Shown here: positions 1 through 9,081 of the stretch, piece after piece
How the letters are laid out: every line of letters starts with the position of its first letter
Numbering within the stretch: position 1 is the first letter of the stretch
Assembly (NCBI GenBank): GCA_025917655.1
Contig: CP084619.1
Span: 496,001-560,000, forward strand
Length of the DNA stretch: 64,000 bases
Direction: 5' to 3'
Source of the DNA: Chlorella sorokiniana
Lineage: Eukaryota; Chlorophyta; Trebouxiophyceae; Chlorellales; Chlorellaceae
The notes under the pieces: model-generated
Told to the model about the DNA's origin: nothing
Seen by the model: only the letters and a program-made list of their open reading frames with translations
Databases searched by the model: none
Position numbers and translations under genes: made by a program

Positions 1-394
1 CGTGGGAAGATGAAAGCCAGAACAGGGTAAAAAACGTGGTGCGGGGCACGGCAGCCCAGGCGGCGACAGCGGCGAGGCGGAGAGGGAATCATCTGTTCTG
101 GAAGGGGGCCAGGCAGCAAGCAAGGGTACCTGCTGGCACGGCGGCAGCTCTCATCAAGGGGGTGGGGCTCAAAAATCTGCCTAGTATGCCGCGGGAAAAC
201 CACCGGAAGGGGGCCGGAAAACGGGGAGTATGTTGGGTTTGCAGGTGCGGGACGGTACAGCAGGGGAGTGGTGATGAGTAAAGTTGGGGACGCCAAGGGT
301 GTTCAGCTGCTAACGGGTGATGGGCACGAGAGGAGTGGTCTCACTTTCACACGTGGAAGGGGTGCGGGGGCCAGACGCAGCCTCCCGCGCCGCC
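1..394. other. 3' flank of hexose transporter, no gene seen
   Basis: This stretch lies downstream of the minus-strand hexose transporter stop. Short open frames occur on both strands, as expected for GC-rich DNA, but none shows a family motif or convincing splice sites. No TGTAA signal (TTACA on the plus strand) was found here for the transporter, so its 3' end is not placed. Confidence 0.5.
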
Positions 395-1735
395 CTACTG
401 GGCAGCCTCCAGCTTGGAGTCCAGGGAGGCGGCACTCTTGGAGTTCTCGTTCTCAAGGAACTGCGGCAGGTGGTGAAGTGGCATGGAAGAGCGGTGAGCA
501 GGCCAGATGTAGGAGCAGGGCCCTGGCTGGCTAGCCTGCTGGCTTGCAGACGCTGCTGGCCCACTGGCCCAGCCAGCAGCTCGGGGCAGCTGCTGTGGAG
601 CGGCGGCGAGCGGCGGCTGGGTGGGCCCACCTCGTCGGCGTGCTCCCGCATGATGCGGCGCCAGAACCAGTGGCGGGCGAAGAGGGCGGGCACAGACTCC
701 ACGGGCACGCCCTTGGTCTCGGGCAGGAAAAAGAACACGGCCAGGGTCATGAGGATCACAAAGGCCTGCGTTCGGGAGGGAAAGGCAAGTAGAGGAAGGC
801 GTGGTAAGTTAAAAGAGGCTCAGGGGGGGAGGGGGGCAGGGGCCGCGACAGACGGGGCTGCTGGCTGGGAAACGCCAGGTGGCAGGGCGCGCGCGGCTCA
901 CCCCGAAGAAGAAGAAGGTGCCGAACTCCATCGCGCAAAGCATCGACAAAAAGCACTGTCCTATAATGAAGGAGAAGAGGAAGTTGACCGACACGGCGGC
1001 GCTCATGCCGGCGGGGCGCGTCTCCAGGGTCTGGATCTCAGAAGGCACCAGCCAGCCCAGGGGGCCCCAGGACCAGGCGAAGGCGGCGACGTACACGCTG
1101 CAGGCAGGGCGGAAAGGGGGTGGGGGGCAGCGCGAGGTCAGCCTCGGCTCCGGGCGAACGGCATGGGAGGGCGCGGGGCATGCCGAGCGCTGCGCCCTGC
1201 GGGCGCATGGCCACTCAAAGGAGCAGGCGCGGCAGTGTGCATCGCTCAACCCAGCCCACCCCAACCCACCAGATGACCACCAGCAGGCCGATGGCGACGT
1301 TGGTGGGCAGATCGGCGGCGGTGTGGCTCTTGAACTCGACGGCCAAGATGCCGCCCGTGGCAAACAGGCCCACAATCATCTGCACGCCGCCCTCAATGAA
1401 CAGCGGGCGGCGGCCAAAGCGGTCAACTGCAGCACAGGGAGGGGTGCGGGGAAGGGAGGGGGAGGTTTCAGCACTGGCGGCCAGGCCCTGCAACAGAACC
1501 CCTCCCTGCTGCCCGGCGCTCCTGGCGCATCAGCATCAGTACCCTGCCCCCCGCCCCCAACAAAAATAAAACTCACACACACACACACTCAAAACCACAA
1601 CACCGGGTGCCTCACCCGAGAAGATGGAGACAAAGGTGGCCACCACGTTGACGGCGCCGATGATGACGGTGTTGAGCAGGGCGGCGGACTGGCCGGAGCC
1701 CAGCGAGGAGAAGATGACGGGGACCTGCGGGGGTG

Positions 1736-1784
<49 letters not shown>

Positions 1785-3915
1785 GGGAAGTGCGTCCCGC
1801 CTGATGGGGAACAGCTCGTTGATGGAGCAGCACGAGTGAGTGCACCCGCCGTGCCACGGCTCAGCAGCCGGACGCTGGGACGCAAGCCCCGCGGCGGCGC
1901 GCGAGCTCACGTAGAACATGATTGCGTTGATGCCGGTCAGCTGCTGCAGCATGGCGATGGCGGCGGTGACGATGAGCATGGGCGAGTACTTGCGGGTGGC
2001 CATGGCGCGCCACGACTGCAGCATGCTGATCTTGTTGGCCTGCTCCGCAGCTGCAGCAGGGGGAGGGGGAGGAGGTTGGGGGCGGTGGCAGGGGTTAATG
2101 TGGCAAAGGAGCGGCAGCAGGGGGAGGGAGGAGGGGAGAGCAGGAGGTAAGGCGGGGGATAAGGCAAAGGGGTAGGCGTGTGCTGATGAGGAGAGGAGGG
2201 ACGAGGAGGGTTGGCCGTGCTTGCACACGGCAGCTGGGCATCCTTCCGCAGCCACTGGGCATCCTCCCGCAGCCAGCACCCACCGGCGACGATGTCGGCC
2301 ATCTCCACCTCCACGTCCTGGGTGCCCCGCAGGCGCTGCAGCACGGCCTTGGCCTCGGCGGTGCGCCCGCGCTCAGCCAGCGAGTTGGGGGTCTCGGGCA
2401 GCACCAGGCCGCCGACGAAGAGCAGCACAGCAGGCACGCCGGCCAGGCCCAGCGACAGGCGCCAGCCCCAGGTCAGGTCCTGAGCGCCGTAGTTGATCAG
2501 CTGGGCAGCCAGGATGCCTGGAGGGAGAGGGGGTGGGTGGGGGTGGGGGCAGGGGTGAGTATGTGTGTATGTGTATGGCGGAGGGGCCGCCAGGGATGGA
2601 GGGGATGGGGAGGGAGTGCGGGCAGGGCTTGCAGGCAAGCACAAGCAGGCAGCTGCCCAGCTGCCCCTCGCTGATTGGCAGTGGCTGCGGAGCAGCAGGG
2701 GCGCCCAGAGCAGCGCAGCCAGCAGGCTCACCGATGGTCACCGCCAGCTGGAAGAGCATGTTGAGGCCGCCGCGGTGCTTGTGGGGCGCTGCCTCAGAGA
2801 GGTACAGGGGACGCTGCGCACAGAAGCAGGGGGAGGCGGGGTGCGTGTCAGCATTTCAGGGCCAGCGTGCTATCCCAGTGCCCTGCACCTGCCGCGCCCC
2901 CTGCTGTCCTGTCGGCAACAAGCAGGTGCAGCGCCTGCACTCTCCCGACCCCTGCCCCCGCACCTGGTGTTGGCGGCGCCAATGCCGAAGCCCAGTAGGA
3001 TGCGGCCAACGACCAGCATGGCGAGGTTGACGGCGCCGGCGTTGAGGCCGGTGCCGGCCATGAAGCAGATGGACGCAAAGACGAGGGAGACCTTGCGGCC
3101 GTAGGCGCGGGTCATGCTGGCGGCGAAGAAGCTCATGAAGAGGCCTGCGGGGCGGTGAGAGGAAAGGGGGCAGGGACTGATGAGGTCCGGGGCGGGGGGG
3201 GCTTGGGAGGCGGCATGATGCTGGAGGGGGCGGTGCCATCATCCAGCCAGCCGGCACGGCGGGAGCTGGTTGCACCGTGTGGCAAGCCCCCGACGCGGCC
3301 GCTCACCAGCCAGGAAGAGGGAGCTGGTGAACAGGGTGAGCAACTGGTTGTCGTAGGAGCAGTAGGGGAGGCCTCGGGCTCCGGGTTCTGCGTCTGCTCG
3401 TAAACGTCAGGGAAAAACTTTTGCAGGAAGGGGGCATCGAGGTGACGCCGCCAGTCACGCCAATGTCGTAACCGAACAGCAGCCCTGAATCAAGAGGGGG
3501 GTCGGGAGAGGGCAGGCATTGTCAGGGCGTAGTGACTGGGCAGATACCGAGCTGCATGCTGGCAACCAATGCGAGATTTGGAGGCTGCCCCAGAGTAACT
3601 CTCAACCGTTGCCTGCAGCAACTTACCGCCACTTGCAGCCTGCGTAGAGGGTGGGGGGGGTGGGAGATGGAGGGAAAAGCGGAGGTGAGAGGAGGTATTA
3701 GGAGAGCGCCCTCTGTCGGCGCCTGTCGCATGGCGCCGCCCGGCTGTCGGGCGCGCCATGCAGGCGCCCAGGGCTGTCCGGTCGCGGGCCACGGCGCAGC
3801 GATTGGACTCCGCAACACTCACCATGAGAGTGACCATGAGGAGGAAGGCATTGAATTTGCCGGTGTACAGGTCAGCCCTGCTGGAGGACTGGGAGATGAC
3901 GGCTCCGCCTGCCAT
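395..3915 (-). CDS. HUP: Hexose/H+ symporter, Chlorella HUP type
   Basis: Plasma-membrane sugar/proton symporter of the major facilitator superfamily. Twelve exons (minus strand): 3823-3915, 3627-3639, 3307-3484, 2964-3144, 2732-2813, 2284-2517, 1911-2050, 1616-1724, 1270-1426, 902-1097, 631-765, 395-460. The joined protein follows Chlorella HUP1 throughout: MAGG start, [14 protein letters not shown] in helix 1, [12 protein letters not shown] in helix 7, [10 protein letters not shown] in the central loop, [13 protein letters not shown] in helix 10, and the C-terminal [10 protein letters not shown] and ARHWFW motifs. Exon 2 is a 13-nt microexon whose phase fits exactly. Exon 3 carries two one-base slips (near 3437 and 3368) in the extracellular loop; adding a base at each restores the HUP sequence, so I read them as sequence errors. 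HUP1 of Chlorella is glucose-inducible, but no regulatory site is visible here. HUP1, 2 or 3 cannot be told apart. Confidence 0.93.
1739..1783. repeat. (TG)n microsatellite in transporter intron
   Basis: A perfect TG/GT run of about 44 bases lies in the intron between exons 1616-1724 and 1911-2050 of the hexose transporter. On the sense (minus) strand it is a CA run just upstream of the 3' splice site. Confidence 0.95.
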
Positions 3916-5277
3916 GGTTTCGGATTTTGTGGATTCGGAAGGCCTGCAGTAGTTCAACACATTAAAGAAATGAGCGCGCAACAGGGGGTAATGAGCGTGG
4001 AGCTTGGGTGTCGGTGATGGGAGGGCATGCGGCTTGCAGGCTGCTTTCGGGGTAGCCCAAGACCCAAATACCTGAGAGTAGGCAAGCGGGGAGCCGACCA
4101 GGGAGAAACAGTGGGAAATGGTGAAGATGCGGCGCTCGGAGGTGCCTCTTGTACGAGGGCTGCAAGGCCGCCAGATGGCGCGCAGGGAGCTGACCTCCCT
4201 GCCGAGCTTAGCAATTGTGGTTTAGACCATCAGCTCCCGGGGCTCTTGCCTGCTTGCATGGGCCTACTGGAGTTCTTCGAGCGCTTAAGCCTGGCATATC
4301 AGGCCTTGCAAGCCAGCACAAACTCCGAAACTCGTTGGCTTGCACCTGCGGCTGCCCTGAAGCAGCTTCCGGCTCCTGCCTGCTATCCATTACTTATCCA
4401 GAATTACGAGAATGGGAGGCATTGGGGCACTGCTTTGCCGCCACTCACAAAGGGCCTGCAGTCAAGGGCACAACTTTTACTTGAACAACATTATTTGACG
4501 GGCAGGCCAAGCCTTCTCGACGACTGCAGCAGATCTTGCACATGATGGTGACCCGTGCGCACCTTGTGTGCTTGTCAGCCCAGGACGAGCCCCCCAACAG
4601 TCTGCCTTGCACCAGTAATGATCCACTGGCTGCCACAGCACCGCCGTTCTGATCCACGCCTGTTTGGCCCTTGTCCTTCTCTTCAGAGCAGCTGTGCAGC
4701 ATGAGCACTGGTCTGACCCAGCAACAATGTTTGAGACGGGGCTCTTACAGCGGAGGTCTGTACACAAATTCGAACCCCCAGCAAGACGTGACAAGCGAGG
4801 CAAAGAAATGCAGCGAGGTGGGTTGGTGCCCACACGATGCACTTACGAGAAGAATCCTTAGAAATCCAATGTGTGGAATCAGCAGGGCAGGCTAGATATC
4901 GCCGAAGTATGGAGGGAAGGTGCAAGTTCAACGCAGCCGGCAGCGAGGACAGGGAGACGAGGGGGCTGCACGGCCATGCGACCGGATGAGGCGGGCCAGT
5001 GTGGGGCGCCCGCCGCCCCGGTGCGCAGTGATGCTTTGTTCATTGAGGGGGTGAGTCAGCACAGAGAGGTAGCGAGCGAGTTGTTGGGATTCGTCACGGG
5101 CCCCAGGCCAGGGGGCCGCGCCGTCAGAGTGCGGTCCAACGGCGCGGCCGCGGGGGGAGGGGGTCACGAGCCCGCGGACCGCTCAGTCCTACACCGGGGG
5201 CGCGGGATGGGGAGACGGCGCGGCCGCGGCAAACACGGCCGCGCCGCCCCTCGTCACCGCCGCCCAGCCGGCGCAGC
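3916..5277. other. Intergenic region, no gene supported
   Basis: About 1.36 kb between the start of the hexose transporter and the end of the YYGGH-repeat gene, both on the minus strand. It must hold the transporter's promoter and 5' UTR and the YYGGH gene's 3' UTR. The part from about 4020 to 4860 is visibly less GC-rich than its surroundings. Open frames such as 4027-4545 have no recognisable motif and no supporting splice pattern. No TATA element or repeat stands out. Confidence 0.5.
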
Positions 5278-6402
5278 TCAGTGGCCGCCATAGTAGGAGC
5301 TGGTCATCAGGCGGCGGTGGCTGGTGGCGCCGCCATAGTAGCCGCCGTCGGTGGACAGGCGGCGGGAGTGGCCACCATAGTAGCCGGAGTGGGCAGTCTG
5401 GAGCTGGCGGTTGAAGAAGTGCGGGACGGGGATGTCAGGCGGCGCCGCTCTGCGCGGCGGGCATGAACGACTCGCCAAACAGCGACCGCACGTGCAGGGG
5501 GCATCCGAGTGCAGGCGCCGGTGGCTGCCTGCGGGAGGCGGCAGCGTGGAGGGCGAGGATTAGGGAAACCGGGGGCCAGCTGGGGCGCGGCTCCCTCACA
5601 GTGCACCGCCGCAAAATATCCGCGACAGCGGCACGGCAGCAAGCGGCCAGGGACGCCCCCTCCGTGCCTTTGCCCCCCAGCTCACCGTGATAGTACGAGC
5701 TGGACAATCGGCGGTGGCCGCCATAGTAGGAGCTGGTCTGCAGCAAGGGGGCAGGGGATGGATGGCAAAAAATGATGATGATGGCAAAAATTCAAGTAAG
5801 CAGCTGCTCGGGCACTCCGATGGGTGCTGCTGGCCACCCTTTCCTCAGCCATTGTCGCTGGCACAGTGTTCCTCGCCCCTTCCCTCCCTGCCACACATGG
5901 GCCGTTCAGAGGCGCCACACACTGTGCGCTGAAGGAAGTGATGTCCGGCCGTTGGGATCAGCCGCCGCTGCTGGCGCTCACCAGCAGCTCGCGGCCGTTA
6001 GCCTGGCTAAGCCGCCGGTGTCCACCATAGTAATGTCCGCTGGTGGCAGAGGCGCAGAGGACGAGCGCCAGGAGGGCGAGGACGGTCGCCTGCGGAAGGG
6101 CACGCAAAATTTTGAAGGCTACCCAAGGTCTGTGTCGGCAAGAAGGGTAAAGGGTGGCTGCCGGAAGCCGAAAAGCGGGGGTCGGGGGCGGCGAACAGCC
6201 CATGGACATGCCCGCCATGCGAGGTGCAGGGCAGGAAGCGGCAGAGAAGCGCGCACTGGCTTGGCTGGGCACTGCCCACCAACTCGTTCACAAACAGAGG
6301 CAGGAATATGGAGATGGGCAACGCGTCAGCGCTCTGGGGGCGGCTTTCTCAGCCCGTCGCCGATTCTGCATCAGCTCTCACCTGCAGCCTGAGTGCCGCC
6401 AT
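5278..6402 (-). CDS. Secreted YYGGH-repeat protein, unknown function
   Basis: Small gene not recognised from any family. Exons: 6382-6402 (MAALRLQ, 21 nt), 5982-6089, 5686-5737 and a last exon from about 5450 to the stop at 5278-5280. Exons 1 and 2 join in phase into a signal peptide: positively charged start, hydrophobic core ATVLALLALVLCASA, likely cleavage near residues 22-25. The mature part is about 100 residues and is built on a Tyr/Gly/His/Arg repeat: HYYGGHRRLS, SYYGGHRRLS, SSYYH, GYYGGHSRRLS, GYYGGATSHRRLM and a C-terminal SSYYGGH. The exact start of the last exon is unsure (an AG near 5452 would fit the phase). The repeat frame, signal peptide and splice phases agree across exons. 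Role unknown: an extracellular or cell-wall protein is plausible (Tyr-rich repeats can be cross-linked, His can bind metal), but this is inference. Confidence 0.7.
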
Positions 6403-7169
6403 TGTTCTCTTATGGACTATGAAGGGCTGTATGCGACCGCCTTTGTTGGATGAGCGCGTTGGGTGCGCTCGAACCAGCGGGTGTCTGCCGTGGACCTAAG
6501 AAGAGCTTGCACCCGAGGGCCTCAACCCGGTCTGTCTGTGCTTGTTATAAGTTGGGTAGTTGAGCTAGGGGGTGTTAGTAGGGTGCCCGTGGCTAAAGTG
6601 GCATGGGGACGACGGTGGAAGCCTGCGAAGCTGTGCCCCTGGGTCGCACTGACAGTGAAGCTAGATGTGTGATATGCCCCCTGCGTCCGTTCTTTAATGT
6701 CACAAACAGTATTAAATCGCTAGGGTGCAGCGATGGGATGTTTGCGGCTGGGGGTCTCACGTCTGCCAGTGCGTCAGCAGCGGCCGCCACTGTGCCAGAC
6801 AGCGTGCATTGCTGGCGTGCCGTCAAGAGCCCCCGCTGCCCAGACATGTCAACATCACACACCATCGCAGACGCCACAGGAAGCGTTCTAAGACTGCAAG
6901 GTTGAGCACTCTGGCTCAGGCGTCGTGCATGCGTAGTCACCGGCCACGCAGGAGAGGCTCCAGCGGCTGGACTGACAGCAATCATGGAGACGGTCATTCA
7001 CAACGCAGTCATGTTTGAGGTTGTGTCAGGTGCAGAGCTGACGACCACCACAGTATAGACCGTATTTCGTGTCAAAGTTGGATGCATTTAAGTCTGAGAG
7101 CGGTTGTTGCGGTTGGGGAAGGCGTAACATGTTCAGCGCACTGCACAGGGAGCACCAGGAGCATGTAGG
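6403..7169. other. Intergenic region upstream of YYGGH gene
   Basis: About 770 bp containing the upstream region of the YYGGH-repeat gene and the 3' flank of the coiled-coil gene. Nothing coding is supported. A GGTTCGA-type stretch near 6468-6476 (minus strand) recalls a tRNA T-arm, but no tRNA fold can be built around it. Confidence 0.45.
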
Positions 7170-8545
7170 CTACCAGTCAAGCTGCTCATCGCTGTCCAGC
7201 GCAGGTGCAGCTCCAGCCTGCTGTGCACGACGTCCATCAGAGGGCGCACTCCACCGCTGCAACGGCGGGGCTGCTGGGTCTGGCGCTGGTATGGGTACCG
7301 CCCCCTGAAGTCCACCCCGCCCGGCAGCTGCCATGCCGCTCTCACCCGCGCCGTCGCTGCTTATGGTGGCACCCCGCTGTACACGCGTCACGCCCAGCTG
7401 CTCCTCCCAGCTGGCTGAGGCCTGCTGTGGCGGCAGGCTGCTGGGGTGTGCCACGGTTGGGGCCTCCACAGAACCCTCCTGCCGACCCCAGCTCACGATC
7501 GCCCCCGCTCCTGCTGCGCCCGTCGCAGCGAGTTCACAGTCTCTGCAAAGCGAGAGATCTTGCGCTGCATTCCACCACGTGCAAAGGCACCCAGGGGTGG
7601 GCTGCCTGCAGGCTCCTCCATCTGCTGCCAGCCCCGCTCCCGCTGCAGCGGCGGTACCTGCAGCTGCTGCTGCGGCTGCGGAGACTGCTCCAGCGGCTGT
7701 AGCTGCTCACCCAGCCACCATGGCCGTACTGTCTGCTGCGTCTGCTGCTGCACAGGAGCTTGTCGAGGAGCGGGGTCGGCGTTTAACCAGCGGCCGCTGC
7801 GTCGCCGTCGCTCCGCTATGCGTCGCTCCATGCCGGCCTGCACTCAGTCCGACGACAACGGCAATCAATGAACCAGGGAATGCACACAGCAGTCAGCTGG
7901 CGGCAGGGTCCATGTGCATGAGCAACCCTGTCTGCTGATGACGGGCTGGGCATGGCAGCATACGCGCGCGGCAAGCACAGGCACGGACCAAGCCACCCAC
8001 CCGCACTTCTGCCAGCTGCTGTTCCTGCGCCCGCTGAGCCTGCTCTGCCTGCTCGTTGGCAGCGGCAAACTGCTGCTGCTGCTGCTGTCGTGACTGCTGC
8101 CCTCCGGGCAGGGCTGGGGCAGTTGCTCCCGCGTCGTTTGGCGCAATCGCTGCAGGTGTCTCGCGCCCTCGCCACGGCTGAGGCGGCTGCAGGCCAGGCG
8201 GGGCCGGGGCACACCCTGCTCTTGCCGCTGCATTTCTTCAAACTCCACCTGTTCCTCCCAATTTTCCCACTCCTGTCGTTGTTTGTCCAACCGGCTGCGA
8301 TATGCGGCCTGCAACACGTGGCAGAGCGGTGGGGAGAGCGGTCTGCCAACTACAGCCCAGGAAGGGTGGCTTTGACGCGGTGTGAGAGCAGCTGGATGCA
8401 TTGCCAGGACGTAGTAAGATCTCAATGGCCTACCTCTTGCCGCTGCCGCAACGCATTCCGCAGTTGCGGATTGTATGCGCGGCAAGGATGGGAAGAGCGG
8501 GGCCCCGAACGGCGACGAAGGACATGCTGCTATTCTTCATGGCAG
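7170..8545 (-). CDS. Gln/Glu-rich coiled-coil protein, 5' end unresolved
   Basis: Not recognised as a family. Exons on the minus strand: about 8434-8540, 8215-8308, 8001-8149, 7497-7837 and 7170-7421, with stop TAG at 7170-7172. The first three junctions are in phase. The protein is highly charged and helix-prone: RSRLDKQRQEWENWEEQVEF, then a poly-Gln run followed by FAAANEQAEQAQRAQEQQL, then MERRIAERRRRSGRW and a Gln/Pro-rich segment, ending in DSDEQLDW. The junction after 7497 is off by one base, next to a run of five G, matching the one-base losses elsewhere in the window. No initiating ATG in the right frame was found, so one or more 5' exons are missing. It could be a cytoskeletal or ciliary-type coiled-coil protein; that is only a guess from composition. 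Confidence 0.5.
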
Positions 8546-9081
8546 AGGAATGCTTGAACCCGCGAGGATTGGCGTCTCGGCATGCAAGTTGCCTGGCTGT
8601 ACTTCTCTGAGAAAGAGTTGCAGCGCCTCAGAGGCATTGGCTCAATTGCATGTTTTAAAAGCAGCTCGAATTGCATACTTTGGCGCACCGCTGCGCTGCA
8701 GGACGCTATGGCAAGTCTTTTTGTCTCCCCTGTCGGCAGCGCACTGCAGGTCAGCCGTGGAATCACGCCAGCATGTCTACAGCCTAGGGCTACTCGGACT
8801 AGGCCCCGGCCTGCAGCGAACCGTGTGCAAGGTGAGTTCACGACCCTCTGCCCACCCGTGACGCCAGAGCTGACGTGAGCTTGCTGGAGTGGCTGTGTTG
8901 CCAGCTTTTAGTGGCGTTCATGGCCGGCCGAGGCGGCTGCGACCCTGCTGCACAGAAGAGCCCCTGCCGCCGCCACTGCTGAACCTTGACAGCTTTAGTG
9001 CTGACGGCTTGCGCTTTGCCGCCCTGCTGACGGCATGCGCTTTGCCGCCCACTTACGCTCCTCTGCGAGCCTCACGTGTGC
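8546..9081. other. Divergent upstream region, coiled-coil gene / SAT
   Basis: Roughly 530 bp between the 5' side of the coiled-coil gene (minus) and the serine acetyltransferase start (plus). The missing first exon of the coiled-coil gene and any upstream transit-peptide exon of SAT would lie here. An open plus frame from 8889 (MAVLPAFSGVHGRPRR) could encode a targeting peptide, but I could not join it in phase with confidence. Confidence 0.4.

Noticed and set aside
1739-1783. His/Thr or Val/Cys repeat proteins predicted over TG/CA runs
   Set aside because: They are translations of microsatellites inside introns of well-supported genes.
4027-4545. Open plus frame of 172 codons in the intergenic region
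   Set aside because: No motif, no splice context and no codon pattern like the neighbouring genes; GC-rich DNA gives many such frames.
6440-6540. GGTTCGA stretch resembling a tRNA T-arm on the minus strand, with GGGTGC/GCACCC nearby
   Set aside because: The enclosed length is only about 54 bases and no D-arm or anticodon arm can be drawn.
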